Below are positions 16,471 to 25,438 of a DNA stretch of 64,000 nt, one piece after another. The DNA is from Bacillus sp. T33-2 (GTDB lineage: Bacteria; Bacillota; Bacilli; Bacillales; Cytobacillaceae). Position 1 is the stretch's first letter; each line of letters opens with the position of its first letter. The DNA lies in assembly GCF_002860205.1 (NCBI RefSeq), contig NZ_PGVB01000017.1:29056-93055 (forward strand), written 5' to 3'. Both the position numbers and the translations under genes were made by a program. The notes beneath the pieces were generated by a model. That model saw only the letters and a program-made list of their open reading frames with translations, did no database searches and was not told the DNA's origin.

Positions 16471-18549
16471 TTACATAAAGTCCAAAAACAAAAAGTCTTT
16501 TTTACACTCCGAATCCTCGAATTTTATGTTCCATCTTCTTTCCATAAAATCAACAAGCTTTAGCCCCCGGTCCAAAATTGAGTCAGGATTCCAATCCTGG
16601 TATCCAGCTACTTCAATCTCGCTATGTGATCCGTCATTATATCCCCGCCGGACCTTAATTCCCTGCGAATTGAATTTGTCCTTTTTCTTTTCAGAAAAGC
16701 TGTCGTTTTGAAGGCTGGCATTTATGCTCATAGATAAAGGGATAAGATTGCCTAGCGACCCAGTAAGGATATTTTTTTGCTCTTCATCAAATGCACTAAA
16801 CTGCTGATTCCAATATGGATCTGTTGGGGTTTGAGGATAGATATGTTCAATCGAGATTTTATCCTTTTCACTCTTTACAAAATAAGTCCAGTCGATTTTT
16901 GGATTCCCTGCCTGATTGACTTTTTCCACTTCATATTCGTACAAGAAATACCTTAAACCATTCCATCCATAAAATCCCTGCCCATTTTTATATAAACGCT
17001 GAACATAGGTCTTAAAAGGCTGGTAATCAAACTCTGTCCCTGCAGCAAGCCATTCTTCCACTCTCTCATTGAGTAACTCACAAACCTTTTCAATCGTAAT
17101 CTTTCCCACATACAGTTGCCTTGTGGCTCTATAAAATTCACTGTTCCTGTAAGTTGAAAAAGCTCTGCCCAACCTAAAGGCGACAAAGATAAACCTCTCA
17201 ATTTCTTTAAAAAGTTTAACTCTCTGAAAAGAGGTTACACCCGGAGTAATAAAGGACACGGTAACCAACGGACGAAAATAAGCAATCCCGATCCGATTTA
17301 AACGGTCCAGCCACAAAGCCTCTTCACTCGTTAAATCCAGGTTATTGAACGGATTAAAAGAACTGTACCAGTATTTCGCCGCCGATTTAAGGCTCCCTAC
17401 GTACTCCTCAATTTCCTTAGGAGACAGTCTGGCCCGCTTAATTTGTACCTCTTCCACATCAGGAGACTCACTCTCTTCACCTTCACCGCTGTCGCTAACT
17501 TCTCTCACTTCTTCAACTGTCTCCGCTTTTACTTCTGTCTTTAAAAATACATTTTGTGGCGTAAACTTCTCATCCAGCAAGAAGCGGATATAATCATCGC
17601 CCTTTTGCCGGGTGTATTGAAAGTACATAATCCAGTGAGCCGTAAGATAATCGTCATCATTTAATGGCTTTGACTTGTTTCGTCCTAGATGATGATAAAC
17701 CTGCTTCCACGCATCGTTAATTTTCCTTCTCAGTACACTTCGGTCATCATCTTCAAGTTCATCAACTTCATAAAGTGTGGTTAAGTAGATAAGACGGTTC
17801 TTAAGGAGCTCAAGATTTGAAAGTTTTTTGCCTCGGTTGTTCATGGTTTCAAAAGCAACAAACACATCAAAATCATCTTGGATCTCATGAAGGTTAAACA
17901 TCAGATTTTGTGTTGTCTTCTTAAACAGTGATTCAATTTCGGAGATTCCATTCTTCCGATAGGCATTTAACAGATTTTCTTTAAAAAATCGCTTGGCGTT
18001 TTCCAGGTTAAGAGTATAAAAGGTTTCTTCAATGCTGCCGCCATTTGGAGCACCAAAAATATTGTGCTTTAAGTACTCAAAGCTCGGGTTGTCCGTTTCA
18101 TAGCCAAATTTATATGTATGAATAATAAACTGTGGTGGTTTAGGCACAACCAGATACTCTTCCTGAATTTGCCGGAGGTTGAAAGTACCAACATAAATCT
18201 CCTCATCCCTTTTCCCTTCATTTTCAGGCAGAGTTTGAACGAGATTTACGATTTCCTGTATAAAGATAACAAAGGTTGTCAGCCTCTGCTGACCATCCAC
18301 GATAAAAAATGGTTTGAAGCCCCTATCCTCAATTAGCCATCTTTCATCATCCCATTGTTTCCATTCCTTTTTGCCCGCTTCCTTAAGCGAGAGCAAGCCG
18401 GTGTAATGGAATCGTTCCGGAGGAAGATTAACAACATCTTCCCAAAAATCGGTCAGCTGCCTGGTCGTCCACGCATAGCCCCGCTGGTAATCAGGGATTC
18501 GGAATAACCGGTCCTTAAAAATACTTTTTAGTGATTCTAATTCGTTCAA
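16471..18549 (-). CDS. DUF262/DUF1524 protein, GmrSD-like type IV restriction family
   Basis: This 692-residue protein has both hallmark domains: an N-terminal DUF262 ParB-like NTPase region with FRIPDYQRGYAW (16-27) and VDGQQRLTTF (about 85-94), and a C-terminal DUF1524 HNH nuclease region with SIEHIYPQTP (about 580). Families with this pairing, such as GmrSD and BrxU, cleave modified phage DNA using nucleotides. An acidic linker rich in Glu/Ser (about 350-370) separates the parts. It is the largest intact defence gene in the island. Next to it are the broken GIY-YIG gene and an unknown frameshifted gene. Confidence 0.85.
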   Translation of the reverse strand: MNELESLKSIFKDRLFRIPDYQRGYAWTTRQLTDFWEDVVNLPPERFHYTGLLSLKEAGKKEWKQWDDERWLIEDRGFKPFFIVDGQQRLTTFVIFIQEIVNLVQTLPENEGKRDEEIYVGTFNLRQIQEEYLVVPKPPQFIIHTYKFGYETDNPSFEYLKHNIFGAPNGGSIEETFYTLNLENAKRFFKENLLNAYRKNGISEIESLFKKTTQNLMFNLHEIQDDFDVFVAFETMNNRGKKLSNLELLKNRLIYLTTLYEVDELEDDDRSVLRRKINDAWKQVYHHLGRNKSKPLNDDDYLTAHWIMYFQYTRQKGDDYIRFLLDEKFTPQNVFLKTEVKAETVEEVREVSDSGEGEESESPDVEEVQIKRARLSPKEIEEYVGSLKSAAKYWYSSFNPFNNLDLTSEEALWLDRLNRIGIAYFRPLVTVSFITPGVTSFQRVKLFKEIERFIFVAFRLGRAFSTYRNSEFYRATRQLYVGKITIEKVCELLNERVEEWLAAGTEFDYQPFKTYVQRLYKNGQGFYGWNGLRYFLYEYEVEKVNQAGNPKIDWTYFVKSEKDKISIEHIYPQTPTDPYWNQQFSAFDEEQKNILTGSLGNLIPLSMSINASLQNDSFSEKKKDKFNSQGIKVRRGYNDGSHSEIEVAGYQDWNPDSILDRGLKLVDFMERRWNIKFEDSECKKDFLFLDFM

Positions 18550-18641
18550 GTAAAAACACCTCTACTCTCCAGCAAATTAAGATGTCAGCCTCCTAACAAA
18601 CCACTTGGAGACTCACAATCCATTAAACCCTCAGAACTTAA

Positions 18642-19050
18642 TTAAATATCAATCTCATCCAACTCCGGATCATCAAACGGATGCACTTCTCTCTTATAAT
18701 ACTTCACAATTTGCCCGTTGACTGCTTCCTCATACATCTTTAGAAACTTAGTTACTGTGGTATCAGACATGGGAAGGCCGGGTTCAGTTGTATAGCTCAA
18801 TAGATCTTCCTTGTTCGCCTTTGCCATTTCATGAATCAGTTCGGTCTTGAGGTGATATTTTTCATATGTTCTAATGATCTTCATAAGCTGGTTAATCCTT
18901 GTTTCTGCAGGAAGGCCAAGGTGGTATTCCACCCCTTCACCTCCGTCTGGAAAATGAACCTTGCTTGTTTCGATCAAGTCCCAGCCTTCTTCAAGAAGCT
19001 TATTTACTCGGTATATCTCTGTATGTACGAAAATCTTGATATTGCTTCAA
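18642..19050 (-). pseudogene. Frameshifted conserved hypothetical gene
   Basis: The main frame encodes LLEEGWDLIETSKVHF and a helical C-terminus. Its true start appears to be TTG 19050, six bases after GGAGGTG, giving KQYQDFRTY in another frame. A loss of two bases in an ACATACACAGAG-like run near 19023 explains the shift, so this is a two-base slip in a CA-rich tract. The family is not recognised. It lies between the UDG-like and DUF262 genes and could once have formed an operon with them. Confidence 0.55.
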
Positions 19051-19101
19051 CGCAAGCACCTCCGTATACTCCTTAGAGATTTTAAAGCTATTCTGTATAA
19101 G

Positions 19102-19848
19102 TTAACTCCCAAAATGTGATCGCAGAGTCTTCTCCATCCCCGCTTTATTTTCTTCAAACTGGCGGTGGCGATGGCCATTTCCTCCAGATGGATGTGGGAA
19201 ACCGCTAAGAATGTTCTCAGGTGCCAGGCGATTGTTTTCAGCAAGGTAGTGGAGCACCTTCTCGACATTGACCCCCAATGGAATGATCAGCGGATTTTTC
19301 AAGCTTTTCATTTCCCTCGCAAATCCTTGAACGATATAGTCCTTTAGCAATTCTGTCTTCAGGATGTTAGGAGTCGAGCCGCTGTAATTCTTCCCTTTAT
19401 GGAAGACAGGGTAAGTGATAACCGAAGTGGTATGCACAAGGCTGCTGGCTTCTCCAAACAGTTCACTGGATGAAGCTAAACCAAGGTGATTATGTAAATT
19501 CAGTTCATCGAGCATAGTGATCAAGTTTTTCCTCATCGGCCCTTCAAAGCTCGAATTTTTCTTTACTTCATGGAGTATTGACTCGTCACTCTTATCCTGA
19601 TCCTTTAACTCTAGCACGGTAGCAAATGACCGTTTCATTTGGTGGAATCCCGGAGTAATTCCTGCGATTACGATTTGAGCATTCTCATTTACATGCTCGA
19701 AGGGAGCATAATAGATTTCAAGATTTTTCTTTTCATCTTTATCCAGTAAAAATGATTCATTGATCAACGTCGCTTCCTCCAAAGGAAGCGACAATGCTTG
19801 AATTCTTTCTTTGAAATCATCAAATTTAGAAAAAGCTGCTATTGCCAA
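19102..19848 (-). CDS. Uracil-DNA glycosylase superfamily-like protein
   Basis: The protein has about 248 residues, with AGITPG (the UDG motif-1 position) and a C-terminal GFPHPSGGNGHRHRQF, equivalent to the UDG His-Pro-Ser loop. Such proteins recognise or excise bases, and related families are found in restriction islands. An upstream ATG (19863) gives 253 residues, but GGAGGG lies inside it and seven bases before TTG 19848, with a TATAAT box just upstream of the ATG. I therefore choose TTG. It is intact although its neighbours are broken. Confidence 0.7.
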   Translation of the reverse strand: MAIAAFSKFDDFKERIQALSLPLEEATLINESFLLDKDEKKNLEIYYAPFEHVNENAQIVIAGITPGFHQMKRSFATVLELKDQDKSDESILHEVKKNSSFEGPMRKNLITMLDELNLHNHLGLASSSELFGEASSLVHTTSVITYPVFHKGKNYSGSTPNILKTELLKDYIVQGFAREMKSLKNPLIIPLGVNVEKVLHYLAENNRLAPENILSGFPHPSGGNGHRHRQFEENKAGMEKTLRSHFGS

Positions 19849-20081
19849 TGCTGTTCCCTCCATATTAGTTAAATTATACTGGGTGTAAATTCATTGTACC
19901 TTATTCGGCTGTTTGCTTTCACACTAGTTTTCCAACCGTTAATAGAACTTCCTCTTCAGTTGGATTGATACAATTAGTAGAATTCTCATTGCCTAACATG
20001 CTGGAATGGATTCATAACTATTTGACATTGAATGGTCCTATGTGGATGTTACAAATGGAGTCAAAGATTGCCGTTCCAGCT

Positions 20082-20285
20082 TTAAACATTCCAGCCGAAA
20101 TTACTACAGACCTGCAGAAGCTTTCTGAAGGAGTGGATTTCCATGTTGATAAGCAGATCCTCTTGGCCGCTCTCTTCTGTTTTATCGGCTTCCTTTTCAT
20201 CATTACTCGCTTTTTCCTCAGACGAACAGGCGGTAAGCAGCGCCATTAAGGTCAAAAGTGAAATGAACAATAGTATTTTTCATGA
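20082..20285 (-). pseudogene. Broken lipoprotein gene (second copy)
   Basis: AGGAGG precedes ATG 20285, but the frame changes in the A-rich start (AAAAAT). The lipoprotein signal LLFISLLTLMALLTAC with lipobox appears in another frame, followed by a Glu/Lys-rich linker. After about 60 residues the sequence dissolves. This is a lipoprotein like its upstream neighbour, inactivated by a frameshift at the start and a 3' loss. Confidence 0.5.
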
Positions 20286-20805
20286 ATATCTCCTCCTGGA
20301 TTGCCGCGTTCCAGGTAGCAAATAATATTGCCTTCTTTAATGACACCTTTGTCAATTTCCCCGCCAATATTATCCGAGACCCACATATCAGGCATGTCGA
20401 TTTGCTCCCCAGTGCTTGTGACCAAAACAGCCTGGTCTGGATAGAATGTGAACTTACCATCAGTCGTATTTTCCATCCTAAACTTCACTCCCACGGCAGA
20501 AGCATTGGCATTCTCATCTTCCATCGTTGGGGCTTTATCTGTCACAACAACCTTCTGCACTTCAAGCTTCATCCGTTATAATTATCCGACCACTTGGCGT
20601 TATCATAATACGTCCAAATATCTTCCGACTTCTCTTCTGCCTCAGGTTTATCATCCTCTTCAACTTTCGCACCCTCGCCCCCAGTTTTAGCCTCCGCCTT
20701 GTTTGTATCATTCTTTTCCAGCTCATCCGTTGCGGAATCTGCACCACAGGCAGCCAACATTGCCATCAGAAAAATAGACACCAAAACCATCAGCATTTTT
20801 TTCAT
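20252..20805 (-). pseudogene. Frameshifted DUF4352-type lipoprotein
   Basis: The 5' frame (20569-20805) encodes a lipoprotein signal with MLAAC lipobox and an acidic linker and ends SDNYNG. The next frame (20252-20572) continues MKLEVQKVVVTD into a DUF4352-like beta domain with YPDQAVLVTSTGEQ. Inserting one base in ACGGATGAAG restores a single protein, so this is a one-base deletion. The C-terminus is cut by the start of the next lipoprotein gene. These are extracellular membrane-anchored proteins of unknown role. Confidence 0.65.
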
Positions 20806-20903
20806 TTTGGTTTCCTCCTTGTTTTAATGTTTGATTGTCTTATAAAGCCATTGTACCTCGTTTTTTTACGCCACCCTTCCCCAAAACGGGAAGGGTAAAA
20901 AGC

Positions 20904-20950
20904 ATAAAGAAAAACACCCGCTTCGCGCAGGTGCTACTGGTAAACTTTAT
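20904..20950 (-). terminator. Terminator of the D-amino-acid/peptide operon (repeat copy 1)
   Basis: On the minus strand, CACCTGCGCG and GCGGGTG form a hairpin followed by TTTTTCTTT. It lies about 60 bp past the S15 hydrolase stop. The 47-bp unit, framed by ATAAAG/CTTTAT, recurs at 29574-29619 behind the toxin-antitoxin genes. Confidence 0.75.
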
Positions 20951-21010
20951 TAATTTATTTTGGAAGTGTTCTTCAGTGGTCTCGAGCCGCCCCATGCTTC
21001 CATCCAATCT

Positions 21011-23080
21011 TTAATCTTTTACTACAATAGGAAGCTTTACATGGGTAGGATATTTGTCATCGTGGAAGATTTTTTGCTCTGCGACGATATAGTCAGTGTC
21101 TGATGCTGGGTCATTCCCGGTATTTTGATTCGGAAAGGCAAGGTTGACTGCTCCAGAAGTTATGGAAATTCTTAGTCGGTGCCCTTTTTTAAACGTATTT
21201 GCAATCTTGGTCATCCTGATTTCGTATTTCTCAATTTTCCCTGGCTCCAAAAATTCCGGCTTCCTAAATGAATTTCTATATCTCGCTCGTATGATTCCAT
21301 CTGAAAGCCTGATCGAATTTCCTTTGGGATCGACATCCGTAACCCGAACCACCCAATCTGTATCCCTGCAGGAGCTGGACGCGTATAATACTCCTATAAT
21401 ATCCCCTGCAACTTCGAATTCTTCAGCAAACGGTTCCGATGTATAGACGAGGACATCATCCCGCTCTTCTACTTCCTTATAGTTTTCAGGGACACTGCAT
21501 TCATTTTCGGACACATCGATGAGATAAGGGGCCGCATCTTTGGGATCAAACTTATATTCATCATGCTTTTCTTCCTGGGGTATCTCAGTTGTTACCGTCC
21601 CATTATCCGTCCCCTGGTGTGCCTGTCCACTGCTGCTGATGTAAAAGTTCTGGTATTCCGCTGCTCTCGGCGGCCACTGTTCATCTTTTTCCCATTTGTT
21701 TGAGCCTACAGAATAGTACTCTACCCTGGGTTCCTTGTCGACCCCATTTTCAATTCCCTTCAGGAAGCGGTCAAACCAGCGCAAATACAGGACATCCAGA
21801 TCATAGCGGATTGAATTCTCGCCAAATCTCACGTTATGGATTTGCCGTGTTGAATTCGCATCATGATACCATGGGCCCAATATGAGCCGCTGGCCGCTGC
21901 GGTTGTTCCGCTGGTTCATCTCCCAGGCCTCTGTGGTACCCATGCCGTCATCATCATACCAGCCCGAAATAAACAGAGAAGGAACATTGACTTTTTCGCC
22001 ATGGACGGTAAAATCGGATTTCTCCCAGAACTCATCATAGTCCTGATGCTTCATCCATTCGTTCCAGAACGGAATTTCTTTTCCAAGGGCTTTAAGCGGG
22101 ATGTCCTGGATCGGCCTGATATTGAGTACCTCTTCCCAGTCATCGCGGTTTAAAGCCGCTGGATCCATCCTTTGACCGGCCATCATAAACGACCAGGCGG
22201 ATATGCCCGAAAGGAGGGTTCCTCCTTTTCGAGGCAAATCCACAAATGGAGTTCCGGCTGTGACAAGGCTGACAATGGCCTTCAAATGGGCGTTCCCGCT
22301 TGCAGCCGCAGCCCATTGGACAAAGCCGCCATACGACCCGCCAATCATCCCGACATTCCCGTCCGACCAATCCTGCTCAGCAATCCAAGTCAGGCTGTCG
22401 TCCCCGTCCTCCATTTCATGGGCCATCGGAATCCATTCCCCATCCGAATCCTCGCGTCCCCTGGTGTCCTGGGAAACAACTGCATAGCCTCTATGCACAT
22501 ACCGGAGCATATGGGGGCCGCCGAAATCTTTGCTTAACCTTCCATATGGAGTCCTGATGAAGATAGCAGGAACTCTGGTGTCCTTCGCCAATCCTTTTGG
22601 CAGCCATACATCTGTAGCGAGCTGAACGCCATCCCTCATTTTTACCCTGAAAGTCCCCAGATGGCTGACGCCGTATTTGGCCTCGGAAAGGAGCGGATCC
22701 TTCCACTGTCTTAAAGGCGTCAACTCCTCGAATCCATCCTTCACCAGTACCATGCTGTCTTCTCTTCCGTGAAAAAGAAATGCAATAATGCTATTTTCGC
22801 AGATGACCAGATCGATTGGATGCTTTCTGTTCATAAGCGCCCATATTTCGGCTTCCTGTTCAGCGCCTTTTGCGGGCCCTTTGATCTTCTCGAACAAGGA
22901 GTACTCTTCCCCGGTCGATAAAAGGACCTTTTCACCAGCAAAGTCTGTATCAAACAGCTCCTTCAGGTTCAGCTCGCCCAACGGCATTTTTTCAACGGAT
23001 TTAACATTTTCCGTATCCCATGGATCGATTTCCCCAAGAAAAATCCCCGACTTGAACAATTTAAAGCTTGCTTTTGGCAT
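21011..23080 (-). CDS. CocE/NonD (S15) family hydrolase
   Basis: 689 residues from ATG 23080, chosen because GGGGGAGGG stands directly before it; a further in-frame start at 23119 would overlap the upstream gene. It is an alpha/beta hydrolase of the X-Pro dipeptidyl-peptidase/CocE type, with the nucleophile elbow GGSYGG (Ser249), followed by a C-terminal beta jelly-roll with SDGIIRARYR. The extra 130-residue N-terminal region precedes VKMRDGVQLATDVWLP. It probably hydrolyses peptides, amides or esters as the last gene of the operon. Confidence 0.85.
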   Translation of the reverse strand: MPKASFKLFKSGIFLGEIDPWDTENVKSVEKMPLGELNLKELFDTDFAGEKVLLSTGEEYSLFEKIKGPAKGAEQEAEIWALMNRKHPIDLVICENSIIAFLFHGREDSMVLVKDGFEELTPLRQWKDPLLSEAKYGVSHLGTFRVKMRDGVQLATDVWLPKGLAKDTRVPAIFIRTPYGRLSKDFGGPHMLRYVHRGYAVVSQDTRGREDSDGEWIPMAHEMEDGDDSLTWIAEQDWSDGNVGMIGGSYGGFVQWAAAASGNAHLKAIVSLVTAGTPFVDLPRKGGTLLSGISAWSFMMAGQRMDPAALNRDDWEEVLNIRPIQDIPLKALGKEIPFWNEWMKHQDYDEFWEKSDFTVHGEKVNVPSLFISGWYDDDGMGTTEAWEMNQRNNRSGQRLILGPWYHDANSTRQIHNVRFGENSIRYDLDVLYLRWFDRFLKGIENGVDKEPRVEYYSVGSNKWEKDEQWPPRAAEYQNFYISSSGQAHQGTDNGTVTTEIPQEEKHDEYKFDPKDAAPYLIDVSENECSVPENYKEVEERDDVLVYTSEPFAEEFEVAGDIIGVLYASSSCRDTDWVVRVTDVDPKGNSIRLSDGIIRARYRNSFRKPEFLEPGKIEKYEIRMTKIANTFKKGHRLRISITSGAVNLAFPNQNTGNDPASDTDYIVAEQKIFHDDKYPTHVKLPIVVKD

Positions 23081-23099
23081 TTTCCCTCCCCCTTTTCGT

Positions 23100-24263
23100 T
23101 TAACCGCCGATAATAGCACGGATTAAATAAGCTGTCCCAATCCCGATATAGTTTCCGACTGCAAATCCGACAGACCCGAGAATAATCGCTGTGCCGATGA
23201 TTGATTTCCATTTGGCCGAGCCTGCTACTACAGCAGCGCTGGTCCCATCAGCAATTGCTGCAACGACGGAGATTAATACATATTGATATTCGATTTTAGA
23301 GATGCGGCACAAAATGATATGCAGCAGAAACGAACCGAAAATGATCACAAAGCAGAATACGGCAATTAATGGAGTGGAGCTTGCAAATGCCTTGATATCG
23401 ATAAGCAGTCCGATAATGACCAGGAAAAACATTGCGACGAACATTCCCAAATCAGTGCTTCCCGGGATGGAGCGCACTCGTTTGAATTGTGCCAGGATTA
23501 TTGCAAACGTGGTCACAAAAATGATTTCCAGGGAGCTGGCATAAAATTCCGAGAATAATCCTGCGAGCCAGGTCGATACAGCTGTAACGGTGAAACCAAT
23601 GGCAAAAAGGCTGGCAATATCGGTAATCGCCCAGGACTTTTTCGAAAAAAGCTCATGCTCTTCTTCCTCACTGGAAGCAGCAGTTTCAGCCAAAGTGTAG
23701 GGCCACCAGTTTTTGAACCAGCTTGATTTTGCAATCAAAGCAGGCAACGCGAAGAAGAAAATCAAGGCTGGTATCCCGACAACATAGTCGGCCGCATTCG
23801 CACTGGCAAAGGTTTCGGGTGTAGCGTCAAGTCCGGTCCCAATTGCCGTCAGGTTGGCACTGCCCCCTGTATAGGTTCCGATGAACATACCGGCGATTTT
23901 CCAGCCTTCTTCGATTTTATCCGCAAAAATCAGACTGGCAAGGAAAGTTACAACGGTCACGCTCAGCACCGCATAGCCCATGGCAAGCAATGGCCTTTTT
24001 GCCAGCCTCAGCCATTCCTTTATGTTTACATTCAACAGCATCATGGTAAGCGATACAGGGATCGCATATTCAAAAAATACACCATAAACATCGTTCCAGT
24101 GCGGCAGAATCTTGAAGTTTGAGAGCAGGATGCCGATAATGACGCTAAATAGCGCGGGCCCTGCCCAGCTGGCCCACTTGTACCTCATCACATAAAAAGA
24201 AAAAGCCACAGTAGCTGTAAGCACAGCCATAATTGATAGATTTCCAGACAATAATGTTTCCAA
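23100..24263 (-). CDS. DUF819 family integral membrane protein (YjcL-like)
   Basis: 387 residues with about ten to twelve hydrophobic segments. The block GTYTGGSANLTAIGTGLD (about 150-167) and the C-terminal ADGTSAAVVAGSAKW repeat are typical of DUF819. A transporter role is inferred from topology; here it would move a peptide or amino acid product between the flanking hydrolases. Start TTG 24263 has GGGGG eight to twelve bases upstream. The stop is 19 bp before the S15 gene. Confidence 0.85.
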   Translation of the reverse strand: METLLSGNLSIMAVLTATVAFSFYVMRYKWASWAGPALFSVIIGILLSNFKILPHWNDVYGVFFEYAIPVSLTMMLLNVNIKEWLRLAKRPLLAMGYAVLSVTVVTFLASLIFADKIEEGWKIAGMFIGTYTGGSANLTAIGTGLDATPETFASANAADYVVGIPALIFFFALPALIAKSSWFKNWWPYTLAETAASSEEEEHELFSKKSWAITDIASLFAIGFTVTAVSTWLAGLFSEFYASSLEIIFVTTFAIILAQFKRVRSIPGSTDLGMFVAMFFLVIIGLLIDIKAFASSTPLIAVFCFVIIFGSFLLHIILCRISKIEYQYVLISVVAAIADGTSAAVVAGSAKWKSIIGTAIILGSVGFAVGNYIGIGTAYLIRAIIGG

Positions 24264-24289
24264 TCCCTTAACCCCCTGTTAATATATTT

Positions 24290-25309
24290 TTAAAAAATAT
24301 TCAAGAAATTTCTCCCTAAAATCTTTGCGATATCATCGTCCGAATACCCTCTCTTGGCCAAGCCTTCAGCAATCCTCGGCATCTCCTGGTGGCCGGCGAT
24401 GATATCAAACGGCCTCCGCGGCATTCCAGCCAGATCTTCAGCCGAGACATACTTCATAAAATCGTCGCACAGATCCAGCCCCAATCCGACATGGTTGATG
24501 CCAGCCAGGCTGACGATATAATCGATATGATCGATATACCGTTCCAGATTGCTGTTCTCATCCTCCAATGACACCATCATGTTTACAGCGTTGAGGCCGA
24601 TGACTCCTCCAGTTGCAGCAATCGCCTTTATCTGGTCATCCGTCAGGTTTCGCATCGTGTCTGCCAGCACCCTTGAATTGGAGTGGGAAGCAATCACCGG
24701 CCTTTTTGCTACCTCGATGACATCCCAAAAGCCTTCGTCATTCAAATGGGTGACGTCGATGGTCATTCCCAGGCTTTCAGCCTCTTCGATCAGCTTGATT
24801 CCAAAACTGGTAATCCCTCCTTTCCTGCCTTCTCGCACAGGGCTGAAATGGCTCCCATCCCCGACTGCATTTCTCCTGCTCCATACCAATCCAAGATTGC
24901 GGACCCCAAGTTCGTAGAAGATCCTTAACAAGGTTATATCCGTACCGATTGGTTCCGTCCCTTCAAGCGACAATAAAAACCCAACTTTTCCAGATTCGCG
25001 GGCCGCTTGCATATCCTTGCTGTCCCGGCAAATCATCAGGCTGTCCGGGGATTCCCGCACTTCTTCATGCAGTGCACTAATCTGGCTAAGTGCCTTTCTT
25101 AAGGCCATTTCAGGCAAAAAACTGCTGTCAACAAAGATGGCGGCAATGATGACATTTACTCCCCCTTCTTTAAAGCGGGGGAGGTAATCTGTTTCAATTA
25201 CCTTTCTTCTGCCCTTTTCCCTTTGAAGGGCCACATCCATTAACAAGTCAAAATGCCCATCGAGTGTTATTGAATTATTCTGAATAATCATTGCATCAGA
25301 CTGCTTCAT
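24290..25309 (-). CDS. Membrane dipeptidase (peptidase M19)
   Basis: 339 residues, full length for bacterial M19 dipeptidases. The binuclear zinc ligands are visible: His19-x-Asp21, Glu116 in LEGTEPIG, His188 in VTHLN and His209 in SHSNSR. M19 enzymes hydrolyse dipeptides and tolerate a C-terminal D-residue, which fits the racemase pathway next door: it would release D-amino acids from L-D dipeptides. RBS GGTGAAGGG stands before ATG 25309. It lies between the racemase and the transporter gene. Confidence 0.92.
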   Translation of the reverse strand: MKQSDAMIIQNNSITLDGHFDLLMDVALQREKGRRKVIETDYLPRFKEGGVNVIIAAIFVDSSFLPEMALRKALSQISALHEEVRESPDSLMICRDSKDMQAARESGKVGFLLSLEGTEPIGTDITLLRIFYELGVRNLGLVWSRRNAVGDGSHFSPVREGRKGGITSFGIKLIEEAESLGMTIDVTHLNDEGFWDVIEVAKRPVIASHSNSRVLADTMRNLTDDQIKAIAATGGVIGLNAVNMMVSLEDENSNLERYIDHIDYIVSLAGINHVGLGLDLCDDFMKYVSAEDLAGMPRRPFDIIAGHQEMPRIAEGLAKRGYSDDDIAKILGRNFLNIF

Positions 25310-25438
25310 CCCTTCACCTTCCAGAAGTAAAATTATGATAGAAACTGGCTCGTTCCAGATTTATACTGTTTCGAGCCAGCCTGCAACCCAAAAACATTTG
25401 TACAGTCCAATTGTTTTGGGTCACCAAATCCAAAAAGA

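Noticed and set aside
19965..20249. 94-codon plus-strand frame with hydrophobic end
   Set aside because: The hydrophobic end is the antisense of the lipoprotein signal of the gene at 20082-20285.
10926..20805. Possibility that all frameshifts are sequencing errors
   Set aside because: They concentrate in accessory genes that also carry true truncations and IS scars, while more than 25 kb of metabolic operons have none. Raw reads would settle it.
22172..22557. Long open frames on the plus strand opposite the S15 hydrolase gene
   Set aside because: They mirror a GC-rich, well-conserved coding region; their products are low-complexity and have no RBS.
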